The notes under the pieces are model-generated. The model had not been told where the DNA came from, ran no database searches, and saw nothing but the letters and a program-made list of their open reading frames with translations. Of a stretch of DNA of 64,000 nt, positions 48,281 to 58,538 are shown one piece after another. The DNA is from Knoellia sp. Soil729. GTDB taxonomy: Bacteria > Actinomycetota > Actinomycetes > Actinomycetales > Dermatophilaceae. Position numbers and translations under genes: made by a program. Where the stretch lies: assembly GCF_001427985.1 (NCBI RefSeq), contig NZ_LMSA01000002.1, positions 401,550-465,549 on the forward strand, written 5' to 3'. Position 1 is the stretch's first letter, and each line of letters begins with the position of its first letter.

Positions 48281-48347
48281 GCAGTCGAGAGTAGACGACA
48301 TCCCGCGTGCCGTACCGGCACGCGGGATGTCGTCTACTCTCGACTGC
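48281..48347 (-). terminator. Hairpin after adk, family A copy 4
   Basis: A perfect 32-bp inverted repeat (48281-48312 with 48316-48347) with a TAC loop follows adk. It is the longest hairpin in the window. Outer arm CAGTCGAGAGTAGACGA. Confidence 0.9.
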
Positions 48348-48359
48348 TTCTGGGGCGGT

Positions 48360-48920
48360 TCAGGCCAGGGCGGCGATGACCCGCTCAGTGACCTCGTCGA
48401 CCTCACCGAGGCCGTCGACCTCGACCAGCAGGTCGCGCTCGGCATAGACGTCGGTCAAGGGAGCGGTCTCACGGCGGTAGATCGCCTGACGCTCCCGGAT
48501 GACCTCTTCGGTGTCGTCGACACGGCCCTCGATCTCGGCGCGCTTGAGGAGGCGGTCGACGACGGCGTCCTCGTCGACCGTGAGGGCGAGGACCTTGTCG
48601 ACGCCGACGTCGGTCTTGGCGAGCATCTCGTCCAGGGCGACGACCTGGCCCGTCGTGCGCGGGTAGCCGTCGAGCAGGAAGCCGCCCTCGCAGTCGGACT
48701 GCGCGAGGCGGTCTTCGACGATCGCGTTGGTGATGTCGTCGGAGACGTAGCCACCGGAGGCGGTGATCTCCTGGACCTGCTTGCCGAGCTCCGTGCCGGC
48801 CTTGATGTTGGCGCGGAAGATGTCGCCGGTGGAGATGGCGGGGATGGCGAAGTGCTCTGCGATGCGGGCGGCCTGCGTGCCCTTGCCTGCACCGGGGGGA
48901 CCGAGAATGATCAGACGCAT
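48360..48920 (-). CDS. adk: Adenylate kinase
   Basis: Adk balances AMP, ADP and ATP. The 186-residue protein has P-loop GPPGAGKG (residues 7-14), AMP-binding STGDIFR and [10 protein letters not shown]. It is the short type with only a brief loop in place of the zinc LID domain, as is usual in actinobacteria. The ATG overlaps the secY stop by 1 nt (TAATG). Confidence 0.98.
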   Translation of the reverse strand: MRLIILGPPGAGKGTQAARIAEHFAIPAISTGDIFRANIKAGTELGKQVQEITASGGYVSDDITNAIVEDRLAQSDCEGGFLLDGYPRTTGQVVALDEMLAKTDVGVDKVLALTVDEDAVVDRLLKRAEIEGRVDDTEEVIRERQAIYRRETAPLTDVYAERDLLVEVDGLGEVDEVTERVIAALA

Positions 48921-50236
48921 TACTTCAGGAACCCTTCGTAGTGTCGCTGCTGCAGCTGGGACTCGATCTGCTTCACGGTCTCGAGCCCGACACCGACGAT
49001 GATCAGGATCGAGGTGCCACCGAACGGGAAGTTCTGGTTGGCCCCGACGAGGACGAGCGCGAGCAACGGGATGATCGAGATCAGCGCGAGGTAGATCGCT
49101 CCCGGCACGGTGATGCGTGTGAGCACGTACTGGAGGTACTCGGCCGTGGGTCGCCCGGCCCGGATACCCGGGATGAAGCCGCCGTACTTCTTCATGTTGT
49201 CGGCAACCTCGGTGGGGTTGAACGTGATCGACACATAGAAGAACGTGAAGAAGAGGATGAGCGCGGTGTAGGTGAGGCCGTAGGCCCACGTGTCACCGCC
49301 GGAGTAGTTCGCGTCGATCCACTGCACCCAGCCCGACGACGTGCCGTCGGCCTTGCGGTTGAACTGGGCCAGCAGTGTCGGGAGCGCAAGCAGCGAGCTG
49401 GCGAAGATGACGGGGATGACACCCGCCATGTTGACCTTGAGCGGGATGTAGGTCGACGTGCCGCCGTAGACGCGGCGCCCGACCATGCGCTTGGCGTACT
49501 GGACCGGGATGCGCCGCTGGCTCTGCTCGACGAAGACGACGAGCGCGATGATGACGAAGCCCATGAGGATGATCCCCAGGAAGATGTCCCAGCGACCCTC
49601 CTTCTGCTGGATGGCCCACAGGGCGCCCGGGAAGGTCGCGGCGATCGACGTGAAGATGAGGATCGACATGCCGTTGCCGACGCCGTGGTCGGTGACGAGC
49701 TCACCGAGCCACATGACGAGGCCGGTGCCGGCCGTCATCGTGAGCACCATGATGAGGATCGTCACGAGCGAGTGGTCGGTGAGGATGTTGGTGCATGCCG
49801 GGTTGGCGAAGAGCTGCTGCGGGTTCTGCGCGAAGGTGATGAACGTCGCCGACTGCAGCACGGCCAGGGCGATGGTCAGGTAACGCGTGTACTGCGTCAT
49901 CTTGGCCTGCCCGGCCTGTCCCTCCTTCTTGAGGGACTCGAACTTCGGGATCACCACGGTGAGCAGCTGGATGATGATGCTCGCGGTGATGTAGGGCATG
50001 ATCCCCAGCGCGAAGATCGACAGCTGGAGCAGTGCCCCACCGCTGAAGAGGTTCGCGAGGCCCAGCAGGTCGTTGGCGTCGCCCGCGCCCTTCTGGCACG
50101 CCTGGATGAGCGAGTAGCTCACGCCGGGCGTGGGCACCTGGGCGCCCAGACGGTACAGAGCGATGACCCCGAGCGTGAACAGGATCTTCCTGCGCAGGTC
50201 GGGCGTCTTGAACGCACGGCCGAAAGCGGTGAGCAC
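48920..50236 (-). CDS. secY: Preprotein translocase subunit SecY
   Basis: This 438-residue protein has ten membrane helices and forms the protein-conducting channel with SecE and SecG. Recognisable parts are the N-terminal [20 protein letters not shown], the plug region after helix 1, and the C-terminal cytoplasmic [20 protein letters not shown]. It follows rplO after a 181-bp gap with a strong hairpin, so it may be transcribed at a lower level than the ribosomal genes. Confidence 0.98.
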   Translation of the reverse strand: MLTAFGRAFKTPDLRRKILFTLGVIALYRLGAQVPTPGVSYSLIQACQKGAGDANDLLGLANLFSGGALLQLSIFALGIMPYITASIIIQLLTVVIPKFESLKKEGQAGQAKMTQYTRYLTIALAVLQSATFITFAQNPQQLFANPACTNILTDHSLVTILIMVLTMTAGTGLVMWLGELVTDHGVGNGMSILIFTSIAATFPGALWAIQQKEGRWDIFLGIILMGFVIIALVVFVEQSQRRIPVQYAKRMVGRRVYGGTSTYIPLKVNMAGVIPVIFASSLLALPTLLAQFNRKADGTSSGWVQWIDANYSGGDTWAYGLTYTALILFFTFFYVSITFNPTEVADNMKKYGGFIPGIRAGRPTAEYLQYVLTRITVPGAIYLALISIIPLLALVLVGANQNFPFGGTSILIIVGVGLETVKQIESQLQQRHYEGFLK

Positions 50237-50345
50237 AGGTCCTCCAGGTGGGCGGCGGTAGCCGCATCAGTGTGTTGATCGACGAACAAGATACCCCGAC
50301 GCCGCTGACGGTCGACGACCGCCGTGGTCACGGAGGGTCAAACGA

Positions 50346-50404
50346 CGTATGCCGCAGGGCAGGTTCCCGAAGCTGCCCTCGGGAACCGCGCCCTGCGGCA
50401 TACG
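50346..50404 (-). terminator. Hairpin between rplO and secY with inverted octamers
   Basis: Arms 50346-50370 and 50379-50404 pair fully apart from one bulge. The outer ends of the stem are formed by GTATGCCGC at 50347 and its complement GCGGCATAC ending at 50403, that is, two copies of the dispersed octamer in inverted arrangement. It should terminate or attenuate the spc operon before secY. Confidence 0.85.
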
Positions 50405-50417
50405 CGCTGGAAAAACG

Positions 50418-50915
50418 TCAGGCAGAGTCGCCCAGGCTGGCCGAGCCGCCCGCCGCCTCGATCTTCTCCTTGGCAGAGGAGGAGAACGCGTTGGCGGTGA
50501 CGTTCACGGCGACCGTGATCTCGCCGGTGCCGAGCACCTTGACGAGGTGGCCGTCGCGGACCGCACCCTTGGCCACGAGGTCCTCGACGCTGACGTCGCC
50601 ACCCTCGGGGTAGAGGGAGGACAGCTTGTCGAGGTTCACGACCTGGTACTGGGTCTTGAACGGGTTCTTGAAGCCGCGCAGCTTCGGAAGACGCATGTGG
50701 AGGGGGGTCGAGCCACCCTCGAAGCGCTCCGGAACCTGGTAGCGGGCCTTGGAGCCCTTGGTACCGCGACCGGCGGTCTTGCCCTTGGAGCCCTCACCAC
50801 GACCGACACGGGTCTTGGCGGTCTTGGCTCCGGGGGCGGGACGCAGGTGGTGGACCTTGAGGGCCGAGGACTGGGTGCTGGTCCCAGCCCCTGCCGTCGT
50901 CTGCTTGTCAGCCAT
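50418..50915 (-). CDS. rplO: 50S ribosomal protein L15
   Basis: L15 is a late-assembling 50S protein. The 165-residue protein starts [12 protein letters not shown] and has an N-terminal [36 protein letters not shown] typical of L15, then a globular C-terminal part. The ATG at 50915 has GAGGAAGTGGAG just before it; a GTG two codons upstream that overlaps the rpmD stop is the alternative. Confidence 0.97.
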   Translation of the reverse strand: MADKQTTAGAGTSTQSSALKVHHLRPAPGAKTAKTRVGRGEGSKGKTAGRGTKGSKARYQVPERFEGGSTPLHMRLPKLRGFKNPFKTQYQVVNLDKLSSLYPEGGDVSVEDLVAKGAVRDGHLVKVLGTGEITVAVNVTANAFSSSAKEKIEAAGGSASLGDSA

Positions 50916-50917
50916 GA

Positions 50918-51100
50918 TCACTCCACTTCCTCAACGGCAACGAGGTGCGTCACCGTCTTGACCATCCCGCGGATCTCGGGACGGTCCTCCTTGACGACGA
51001 CGTCGCCGATGCGCTTGAGACCGAGGCTGCGCAGGGTGTCGCGCTGGTTCTGCTTGCCGCCGATCTCCGAACGGGTCTGGGTCACCTTGAGACGGCCCAT
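50918..51100 (-). CDS. rpmD: 50S ribosomal protein L30
   Basis: This 60-residue protein ([20 protein letters not shown], then [21 protein letters not shown]) is the short bacterial L30. It lies between rpsE and rplO with a 1-nt overlap at its start (TGATG). Confidence 0.97.
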   Translation of the reverse strand: MGRLKVTQTRSEIGGKQNQRDTLRSLGLKRIGDVVVKEDRPEIRGMVKTVTHLVAVEEVE

Positions 51101-51774
51101 CAGGCACCTGCCTTCGCGGCGTCACGGGACTCGGCGATACCGGCTGCCTGCGCACGGAGCATGGCGGCGGGGGCCACCCGGTCCACGGGCAGACCGCGGC
51201 GCGCGGCCACGGACTCCGGACGCTCGAGCTCCTTGAGGGCCTGAACGGTGGCGTGCACGATGTTGATCGCGTTGTCGGAGCCGAGGCTCTTGGACAGCAC
51301 GTCGTGGATGCCCGCGCACTCGAGCACCGCACGCACCGGACCACCGGCGATGACACCGGTACCGGGGCTGGCGGGGCGGAGCATGACGACGCCGGCAGCG
51401 GCCTCACCCTGGACGGGGTGCGGGATCGTGCCCTGGATGCGCGGGACCTTGAAGAACTCCTTCTTGGCCTCCTCGACACCCTTGGCGATCGCGGCGGGAA
51501 CTTCCTTGGCCTTGCCGTAGCCGACACCCACGGTGCCGTCTCCGTCACCGACGACGACGAGGGCGGTGAAGCTGAAGCGACGACCACCCTTGACGACCTT
51601 GGAGACGCGGTTGATGGTCACGACGCGCTCAAGGTACTGGCTCTTCTCGGCCTCGCGGCCGCCACCGCGACGGTCGTCACCGCGGCCACCGCGACGGTCG
51701 CCGCCACGGTTGTCGCTGCGCTCGCCACCGGTGGTGGTTGCGGGCCCGGTGCCTCGACGCTGGGGTCCTGGCAT
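51100..51774 (-). CDS. rpsE: 30S ribosomal protein S5
   Basis: S5 works with S4 in decoding fidelity and mRNA unwinding. The 224-residue protein has an N-terminal tail of about 45 residues rich in G, R and D ([15 protein letters not shown]), then the S5 core ([40 protein letters not shown]). The basic/acidic tail is typical of actinobacterial S5. Confidence 0.98.
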   Translation of the reverse strand: MPGPQRRGTGPATTTGGERSDNRGGDRRGGRGDDRRGGGREAEKSQYLERVVTINRVSKVVKGGRRFSFTALVVVGDGDGTVGVGYGKAKEVPAAIAKGVEEAKKEFFKVPRIQGTIPHPVQGEAAAGVVMLRPASPGTGVIAGGPVRAVLECAGIHDVLSKSLGSDNAINIVHATVQALKELERPESVAARRGLPVDRVAPAAMLRAQAAGIAESRDAAKAGA

Positions 51775-51820
51775 CAGATGTTCCTCATTTCACTGCTGGT
51801 CATGTGCACGATGGTGGAGG

Positions 51821-52195
51821 TCACAGCGACAGCCCACCCTCGCGGGCGCCGTCGGCAATGGCCGCAACGCGACCGTGGTACTTGTTGCCACCGCGGTCGA
51901 AGACGACAGCCTCGACGCCAGCAGCCTTGGCACGCTCGGCCACGAGCTCGCCGACCTTCTTGGCCTTGGCGGTCTTGTCGCCCTCGAAGGAGCGGACGTC
52001 GGCCTCCATGGTCGAGGCCGAGGCGACCGTCTGGCCCAGGGTGTCGTCGACGACCTGGACGAAGACGTGGCGCGACGAGCGCGAGACCACGAGACGCGGG
52101 CGGACTGCGGTGCCCGTGACGCGCTTGCGGAGACGAATGTGGCGACGGCCGCGCGAGGCGACCTTGCCCTTGGCACGCTTGATGATCATTGCCAT
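51821..52195 (-). CDS. rplR: 50S ribosomal protein L18
   Basis: L18 binds 5S rRNA together with L5 and L25. The 124-residue protein has [28 protein letters not shown] and ends [17 protein letters not shown], as usual. It follows rplF with a 3-nt gap. Confidence 0.98.
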   Translation of the reverse strand: MAMIIKRAKGKVASRGRRHIRLRKRVTGTAVRPRLVVSRSSRHVFVQVVDDTLGQTVASASTMEADVRSFEGDKTAKAKKVGELVAERAKAAGVEAVVFDRGGNKYHGRVAAIADGAREGGLSL

Positions 52196-52198
52196 GGC

Positions 52199-52735
52199 TT
52201 ACTTACCAGCCTTTCCGACCTTGCGGCGGATCTGCTCGCCGGCGTAACGCACGCCCTTGCCCTTGTAGGGGTCGGGCTTGCGGAGCTTGCGAATGTTGGC
52301 GGCAACCTCACCGACGAGCTGCTTGTCGATGCCCTCGACCTGGAACCGCGTGGGGTTCTCGACGGTGAAGGTGATGCCCTGCGGCGCGTTGACCGTGATC
52401 GAGTGCGAGTAGCCGAGCGCGAACTCGAGTGAACCGCCCTTGTTCTGCACGCGGTAACCGGTGCCGTGGATCTCGAGCTTCTTGACGTAGCCCTCGGTGA
52501 CACCGAGAACCATGTTGTGGATGAGGGAGCGCGTCAGGCCGTGGAGCGAACGCGACTCGCGCTCGTCGTCGGGACGTGACACCTGGACCTCACCGTCGGT
52601 CTTCTCGACCTGGATGGGCTGGGCCACCGTGTGTGCGAGCTCGCCCTTGGGTCCCTTGACCTTGACGGTCTGGCCCTCGACGTTGACCTCGACACCGGAG
52701 GGGATGGCAACCGGAAGACGTCCGATGCGCGACAT
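52199..52735 (-). CDS. rplF: 50S ribosomal protein L6
   Basis: L6 lies near the factor-binding site of the 50S. The 178-residue protein starts [17 protein letters not shown] and has two related beta-sheet halves, ending with [20 protein letters not shown] and a basic tail, as expected. Confidence 0.98.
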   Translation of the reverse strand: MSRIGRLPVAIPSGVEVNVEGQTVKVKGPKGELAHTVAQPIQVEKTDGEVQVSRPDDERESRSLHGLTRSLIHNMVLGVTEGYVKKLEIHGTGYRVQNKGGSLEFALGYSHSITVNAPQGITFTVENPTRFQVEGIDKQLVGEVAANIRKLRKPDPYKGKGVRYAGEQIRRKVGKAGK

Positions 52736-52747
52736 GTCGTGATCCCC

Positions 52748-53146
52748 TTACCAGATGTAGGCGAGGACTTCCCCACCCACACCCTTGCTAGCGGCCTGCC
52801 GGTCAGTGAGCAGACCGGACGACGTCGAGATGATGGCAACACCGAGTCCACCGAGAACCTTGGGCAGGTTGGTCGACTTGGCGTAGACGCGCAGTCCGGG
52901 CTTGGACACGCGACGGACACCGGCGATGGAGCGCTCGCGGTTGGGGCCGTACTTGAGGTTCACGGTCAAGGTCTGTCCGACCTCGGCGTCCTCGACGGTC
53001 CAACCGGCGATGTAACCCTCGGCCTCGAGGATCTCCGCGATGTGCGACTTGAGCTTGCTGAAGGGCATGGCGACCGTGTCCTTGTGCGCCGAGTTGGCGT
53101 TCCGGACGCGGGTCAACATGTCCGCGATCGGGTCAGTCATTGTCAT
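52748..53146 (-). CDS. rpsH: 30S ribosomal protein S8
   Basis: S8 is a primary 16S rRNA binder and, in E. coli, represses the spc operon. The 132-residue protein starts [18 protein letters not shown] and ends [15 protein letters not shown]-like ([14 protein letters not shown]). It is separated from rpsN by 142 bp with hairpins, unlike the tight packing around it. Confidence 0.98.
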   Translation of the reverse strand: MTMTDPIADMLTRVRNANSAHKDTVAMPFSKLKSHIAEILEAEGYIAGWTVEDAEVGQTLTVNLKYGPNRERSIAGVRRVSKPGLRVYAKSTNLPKVLGGLGVAIISTSSGLLTDRQAASKGVGGEVLAYIW

Positions 53147-53229
53147 TGGGCTTCTCCGCCCTCTCTCACCGTGGTTTCGACCGGGGCTGCTGCTCCGGCT
53201 GACCTTCGATGTAGATGGTTTTGGGGTAT

Positions 53230-53264
53230 GCCGCGTGTGCGGCGTGATCCCGGCTGTGCCGGGA
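53230..53264 (-). promoter_or_regulatory. Twin hairpins between rpsN and rpsH
   Basis: Two small perfect stems, GCCGC-GTGT-GCGGC (53230-53243) and TCCCGGC-TGT-GCCGGGA (53248-53264), lie in the 142-bp rpsN-rpsH gap. In E. coli the S8 repressor site is nearby in the same operon (at L5), so a structured control site here is plausible but unproven. A GTATGCCG octamer overlaps the first stem. Confidence 0.45.
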
Positions 53265-53288
53265 CCGGGTTGGCTGGGTCAGCCGTGG

Positions 53289-53474
53289 TCACCAGGACGA
53301 CTTCGTCACACCGGGGAGCTCGCCACGGTGGGCCATCTCCCGCAGGCAGATCCGGCACAGGCCGAACTTGCGGTAGACGGAGTGGGGACGGCCGCAGCGC
53401 TGGCAGCGCGTGTAGCCGCGCACCTTGAACTTCGGCTTCTTGTTCGCCTTGTTGACAAGAGCGGTCTTGGCCAT
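53289..53474 (-). CDS. rpsN: 30S ribosomal protein S14, zinc type
   Basis: This 61-residue S14 is the zinc-binding form with C24, C27, C40 and C43 (CQRC and CRIC). Its position between rplE and rpsH is standard. It is followed by an unusual 142-bp spacer before rpsH. Confidence 0.98.
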   Translation of the reverse strand: MAKTALVNKANKKPKFKVRGYTRCQRCGRPHSVYRKFGLCRICLREMAHRGELPGVTKSSW

Positions 53475-53475
53475 C

Positions 53476-54060
53476 TCAGTTCTCCTTGAACGGGAAGCCG
53501 AGCGCCTTGAGCAGCGCGCGTCCCTCGTCGTCGTTCGTCGCGGTGGTGACGATGGTGATGTCCATGCCCCGGACGCGGTCGATCTTGTCCTGGTCGATCT
53601 CGTGGAACATCGACTGCTCCGTGAGACCGAACGTGTAGTTGCCGCGGCCGTCGAACTGCTTCGGGCTCATGCCACGGAAGTCACGGATGCGGGGAAGCGC
53701 GACCGAGATGAGGCGGTCGAGGAACTCCCACATGCGGTCACCGCGCAGCGTGGTGTGCGTGCCGATCGGCATGCCCTCACGCAGCTTGAACTGGGCGATC
53801 GACTTGCGGGCCTTGGTGACGACCGGCTTCTGGCCGGTGATCGCCGTGAGGTCCCGGACCGCACCGTCGATGAGCTTGCTGTCCTTGGCCGCGTCGCCGA
53901 CACCCATGTTCACGACGACCTTGACGACGCCGGGAACCTGCATGACGTTGGCGTAGCCGAACTGCTCGAGCAGGCCCGCACGGATCTCGTCCGCGTAGCG
54001 CTGCTTGAGCCGGGGCTTGACAGCGGTGGTTTCAGTCTGAGTACTCATGGTCTGGCTCAC
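53476..54060 (-). CDS. rplE: 50S ribosomal protein L5
   Basis: L5 binds 5S rRNA and contacts P-site tRNA. The 194-residue protein has [46 protein letters not shown] and [21 protein letters not shown]. The GTG start at 54060 overlaps the rplX stop (GTGA); an ATG four codons later (54048) is an alternative start. Confidence 0.97.
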   Translation of the reverse strand: MSQTMSTQTETTAVKPRLKQRYADEIRAGLLEQFGYANVMQVPGVVKVVVNMGVGDAAKDSKLIDGAVRDLTAITGQKPVVTKARKSIAQFKLREGMPIGTHTTLRGDRMWEFLDRLISVALPRIRDFRGMSPKQFDGRGNYTFGLTEQSMFHEIDQDKIDRVRGMDITIVTTATNDDEGRALLKALGFPFKEN

Positions 54061-54404
54061 AGGTCCTTGCCCGAGCGCACGCTGACGCGGGTACGGGTCG
54101 CCTTCTGGCGGCCGTCACGCTCAACGGTCTCGACGCGGGTCTTGGTGCGGGTCGGCTTCTTGTCCTCGGGGTCGACGACGGCCACGTTGCTCACGTGGAT
54201 CGGCGACTCCTGGACGACGAGGCCACCGGTCTGGCTGCCGCGGGCAGTCTGCCCGGCCTTGGTGTGGCGGGTGACGCGGTTGACACCCTCGACGACGACG
54301 CGGTTCTTCTCGCGGTCGACGGAGATGACCTTGCCGGTCGAGCCCTTGTCCTTGCCGGCGAGCACCTGGACGGTGTCGCCCTTCTTGATGCCGAACTTGG
54401 CCAT
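54057..54404 (-). CDS. rplX: 50S ribosomal protein L24
   Basis: L24 starts 50S assembly. The 115-residue protein has the KOW motif region [24 protein letters not shown] (residues 5-28) and [14 protein letters not shown]. It follows rplN with a 1-nt gap. Confidence 0.98.
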   Translation of the reverse strand: MAKFGIKKGDTVQVLAGKDKGSTGKVISVDREKNRVVVEGVNRVTRHTKAGQTARGSQTGGLVVQESPIHVSNVAVVDPEDKKPTRTKTRVETVERDGRQKATRTRVSVRSGKDL

Positions 54405-54405
54405 G

Positions 54406-54774
54406 TCAGAGCACCTCCGGCGCCAGCGAGATGATCTTCATGAACTTCTTCTCACGCAGCTCGCGACCCACCGGGCCGAAGATGCGGGTTCCACGAGGGT
54501 CACCATCGGTCTTGAGCAGCACTGCTGCGTTCTCATCGAACTTGATGTAGGAACCGTCGGGACGACGGCGCTCCTTCTTGGTCCGGACGATGACCGCCTT
54601 GACGACATCGCCCTTCTTGACGTTGCCACCGGGGATGGCGTCCTTCACGGTGGCGACGATCGTGTCGCCGATACCGGCATACCGGCGACCCGAGCCACCG
54701 AGAACACGGATGCACAGGATCTCCTTGGCACCGGTGTTGTCGGCGACGCGTACTCGCGACTCCTGCTGGATCAC
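54406..54774 (-). CDS. rplN: 50S ribosomal protein L14
   Basis: This 122-residue protein ([45 protein letters not shown]) is standard L14, which forms an inter-subunit bridge. It begins the spc part of the cluster, 82 bp after rpsQ, a gap where a new promoter may lie. Confidence 0.98.
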   Translation of the reverse strand: MIQQESRVRVADNTGAKEILCIRVLGGSGRRYAGIGDTIVATVKDAIPGGNVKKGDVVKAVIVRTKKERRRPDGSYIKFDENAAVLLKTDGDPRGTRIFGPVGRELREKKFMKIISLAPEVL

Positions 54775-54856
54775 TTATCTGTCTCCTATACGTCGTGCTG
54801 GTTCTCTGCGTTGCCCCGGACGAGCCGGCAGCGGCAGAGCCTGGCCGAACTGGGCT

Positions 54857-55162
54857 TTACTTGGCCTTTTCGAGGATCTCGACCACGCGCCAGCGCTTGG
54901 TCGCCGAGAGCGGGCGGGTCTCCATGATGAGGACGCGGTCGCCGATGCCGGCACCGTTCTCCTCGTCGTGCGCCTTGACCTTGCTGGAGCGACGAAGCAC
55001 CTTGCCGTACAGCGCGTGCTTCACGCGGTCCTCGACCTCGACGACAACGGTCTTGTCCATCTTGTCGCTGACCACGTAGCCCTGGCGGGTCTTGCGGTAG
55101 TTCCGGGCAGCGGTCTCAGCGGCCTGGGTGTGCATGGTCTCGTCCTTCACGTTCTCACTCAC
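54857..55162 (-). CDS. rpsQ: 30S ribosomal protein S17
   Basis: S17 is a primary 16S rRNA-binding OB-fold protein. The 101-residue protein has an N-terminal extension of about 20 residues, then [24 protein letters not shown] and [20 protein letters not shown]. Its GTG overlaps the rpmC stop (GTGA). It is the last gene of the S10 group. Confidence 0.98.
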   Translation of the reverse strand: MSENVKDETMHTQAAETAARNYRKTRQGYVVSDKMDKTVVVEVEDRVKHALYGKVLRRSSKVKAHDEENGAGIGDRVLIMETRPLSATKRWRVVEILEKAK

Positions 55163-55407
55163 TTGCTGTCCTCCGACGTGGCCGGGGCGGACCCGATGCC
55201 GAGCTCACGCTCGCGCATCTCGGTGTAGATCCGGGCAATGTCCTTGCGAACGGCGCGCAGCCGACCGTGGTTGTCGAGCTGTCCGGTGGCGGACTGGAAC
55301 CGCAGGTTGAACAGCTCCTCCTTGGCCTTGCGCAGCTCGTCGACGAGCTTGTCGTCGTCGAACCCACGCAGCTCGTTGGAGATCAGGTCCTTGGAACCGA
55401 TAGCCAT
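55159..55407 (-). CDS. rpmC: 50S ribosomal protein L29
   Basis: This 82-residue protein ([40 protein letters not shown]) is a helical hairpin at the peptide exit tunnel, where it helps bind SRP and trigger factor. A short C-terminal extension ([15 protein letters not shown]) follows. Its ATG adjoins the rplP stop. Confidence 0.98.
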   Translation of the reverse strand: MAIGSKDLISNELRGFDDDKLVDELRKAKEELFNLRFQSATGQLDNHGRLRAVRKDIARIYTEMRERELGIGSAPATSEDSK

Positions 55408-55826
55408 CAGAAGTCACCACCTTCACGCTGGACGAAGCGGCACTTCATCGGCAGCTTGTGCATGGCCAGGCGCATGGCTTCACGCGCGACCTCTTCGGAC
55501 ACACCGGAGATCTCGAACATGATGCGTCCGGGCTTGACGTTGGCGATCCACCACTCGGGCGAACCCTTACCGGAACCCATGCGGGTCTCAGCCGGCTTCT
55601 TGGTCAGCGGGCGGTCGGGGTAGATGTTGATCCACACCTTCCCACCACGCTTCATGTAGCGGGTCATCGCAATACGAGCGGACTCGATCTGGCGGTTGGT
55701 GACATAGGCCGGCTCGAGAGCCTGGAGGCCGTAGTCACCGAACGCGATGACCGTCCCACCCTTGGCAGCGCCGGAACGACCCGGGTGGTGCTGCTTGCGG
55801 TGCTTGACGCGACGGGGAATCAACAT
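55407..55826 (-). CDS. rplP: 50S ribosomal protein L16
   Basis: L16 lies at the A site near the peptidyl-transferase centre. The 139-residue protein starts [20 protein letters not shown] and has [27 protein letters not shown], all standard. Its ATG overlaps the rpsC stop by 1 nt (TGATG). Confidence 0.98.
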   Translation of the reverse strand: MLIPRRVKHRKQHHPGRSGAAKGGTVIAFGDYGLQALEPAYVTNRQIESARIAMTRYMKRGGKVWINIYPDRPLTKKPAETRMGSGKGSPEWWIANVKPGRIMFEISGVSEEVAREAMRLAMHKLPMKCRFVQREGGDF

Positions 55827-56653
55827 CAGCTGGACGCTCCCTCGGTGGTCGTCGCCGCGGCCGGAGCCTCGGCGGTGGCGACCTCGGCCTGCGGGGCGGA
55901 CGCCTGAGGTGCGTCGGTGCGGTCGCGGCGGGCGCGAGCCGGACGGTCAGCACCGTCGCGGCGCGGGCCACGGCCCTGACGCGGCGCGGTCGCCTGCTGG
56001 GCAGCGAGCTCACGAGCGGTGAGGTCACCCTTGTAGATCCAGACCTTCACGCCGATGCGGCCGAAGGTGGTGCGGGCCTCGTAGAAGCCCACGTCGATGT
56101 TCGCGCGAAGGGTGTGCAGCGGCACGCGACCCTCGCGGTAGAACTCGGTGCGGGACATCTCGGCGCCGCCGAGACGGCCGGAGACCTGGACGCGGATGCC
56201 CTTGGCACCGGCGCGGGTCGCCGACTGCATGCTCTTGCGCATGGCCCGACGGAACGAGACACGGGCAGAGAGCTGCTCGGCCACGCCCTGGGCGACGAGC
56301 TGCGCGTCGGTCTCGGGGTTCTTGACCTCGAGGATGTTCAGCTGCACCTGCTTGCCCGTGAGCTTCTCGAGCTCGCCGCGAATGCGGTCGGCCTCGGCGC
56401 CACGGCGACCGATGACGATGCCCGGACGTGCGGTGTGGATGTCCACGCGCACACGGTCACGGGTGCGCTCGATCTCGACCTTGGAGATGCCCGCTCGCTC
56501 CATGCCCTCGGACATGAGCTTGCGGATGGCAACGTCTTCCTTGACGTAGTCGCGGTAGCGCTGACCCTCCTTGGTGGAGTCGGCGAACCAGCGGCTGCGG
56601 TGCTCGGACGTGATACCCAGACGGAAGCCGTGCGGGTTGACCTTCTGACCCAT
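55826..56653 (-). CDS. rpsC: 30S ribosomal protein S3
   Basis: S3 lines the mRNA entry channel. The 275-residue protein has the KH domain ([35 protein letters not shown]) and the C-terminal S3 domain ending near residue 215. About 60 further residues form a basic then alanine/threonine-rich tail, common in actinobacteria. Confidence 0.98.
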   Translation of the reverse strand: MGQKVNPHGFRLGITSEHRSRWFADSTKEGQRYRDYVKEDVAIRKLMSEGMERAGISKVEIERTRDRVRVDIHTARPGIVIGRRGAEADRIRGELEKLTGKQVQLNILEVKNPETDAQLVAQGVAEQLSARVSFRRAMRKSMQSATRAGAKGIRVQVSGRLGGAEMSRTEFYREGRVPLHTLRANIDVGFYEARTTFGRIGVKVWIYKGDLTARELAAQQATAPRQGRGPRRDGADRPARARRDRTDAPQASAPQAEVATAEAPAAATTTEGASS

Positions 56654-56655
56654 CT

Positions 56656-57063
56656 TCAGCGGCCTCCCTTCGAGTTGTTTGCGCGCTTGGGTGCGACGAC
56701 CACGGTGATGTGGCTCGTGCGCTTGTTGATGCGCGAGGCGCGGCCCTGCGCACGCGGACGGAAGCGCTTCATCGTCGCGCCCTCGTCAACGTAGGCGGAC
56801 GTGATGACGAGCTCCTGCTCGTCGAAGCGCTCGGCGGTCTTGTCGGCCTTGACCCGCGCGTTGGCGATGGCGCTCTCGAGCACCTTGAGGATCGGGTCCG
56901 ACGCACCCTGCGGGGCGAAGCGCAGCGTGGCGATGGCCTCGCTGGCGTTCTTGCCGCGGATGAGGTCGATGACTCGACGCGCCTTCTGCGGGGTCACCCG
57001 GACGTGGCGGGCCTGGGCCCGCGCCTCCAGGGTGACGGCGGTGGTTTCGGTCGTGGTGGCCAT
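56656..57063 (-). CDS. rplV: 50S ribosomal protein L22
   Basis: L22 lines the nascent-chain tunnel with a long beta hairpin. The 135-residue protein has [26 protein letters not shown] and [26 protein letters not shown] (the hairpin tip with macrolide-relevant residues). It overlaps rpsS by 1 nt. Confidence 0.98.
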   Translation of the reverse strand: MATTTETTAVTLEARAQARHVRVTPQKARRVIDLIRGKNASEAIATLRFAPQGASDPILKVLESAIANARVKADKTAERFDEQELVITSAYVDEGATMKRFRPRAQGRASRINKRTSHITVVVAPKRANNSKGGR

Positions 57064-57344
57064 CAGCGGCGCCGGCCCTTCTTGTCGTCCTTCACGTGCC
57101 CCTTGAAGGTGCGCGTGGGTGCGAACTCGCCGAGCTTGTGGCCGACCATCGACTCGGTGACGAACACCGGGACGTGCTTGCGGCCGTCGTGGACGGCGAG
57201 GGTGTGGCCGAGCATGTCCGGGCTGATGACCGAACGGCGCGACCAGGTCTTGATGACGTTCTTGGTGCCCGCTTCGTTCTGGACGTCCACCTTCTTCTGA
57301 AGGTGGTCGTCGATGAAGGGGCCCTTCTTCAAGCTACGAGGCAT
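57063..57344 (-). CDS. rpsS: 30S ribosomal protein S19
   Basis: This 93-residue protein ([20 protein letters not shown], then [43 protein letters not shown]) is standard S19 in the 30S head, contacting S13. Confidence 0.98.
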   Translation of the reverse strand: MPRSLKKGPFIDDHLQKKVDVQNEAGTKNVIKTWSRRSVISPDMLGHTLAVHDGRKHVPVFVTESMVGHKLGEFAPTRTFKGHVKDDKKGRRR

Positions 57345-57361
57345 GTGTCAATGGCTCCTTG

Positions 57362-58198
<837 letters not shown>

Positions 58199-58229
58199 GT
58201 CGTGTTTCCTTAAGTTCCTCAGTCGTCTC

Positions 58230-58538
58230 TCAGGCGCCAGCGCTGCCGAAGATGTCGATCGTGCCCTCGCGGAGGGTGACGATCGCGCGCTTGGTGTCCT
58301 TGCGCTTGCCCAGGCCGAAGCGGGTGCGCCGGGTCTTGCCCTGACGGTTCAACGTGTGGACCGAGTCGACCTTGACGCCGAAGATCTCCTCGACGGCAAT
58401 CCTGATCTCGGTCTTGTTCGAGCGGGGGTCCACCAGGAAGGTGTACTTGCCCTGGTCGAGCAGTCCGTAGGACTTCTCGGAGACCACCGGCGCCAGCAGG
58501 ATGTCGCGCGGGTTCTTGCCCAATGTTGACGAGCTCAC
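58230..58538 (-). CDS. rplW: 50S ribosomal protein L23
   Basis: L23 is the main docking site for trigger factor and SRP at the tunnel exit. The 102-residue protein has [46 protein letters not shown]. Its start overlaps the rplD stop (ATGA). Confidence 0.98.
   Translation of the reverse strand: MSSSTLGKNPRDILLAPVVSEKSYGLLDQGKYTFLVDPRSNKTEIRIAVEEIFGVKVDSVHTLNRQGKTRRTRFGLGKRKDTKRAIVTLREGTIDIFGSAGA

Noticed and set aside
21236-48347. Family A and B hairpins as CRISPR repeats or insertion-sequence ends
   Set aside because: Copies are far apart without spacers between them, no transposase or cas gene is present, and each copy is a self-contained hairpin at a gene end.
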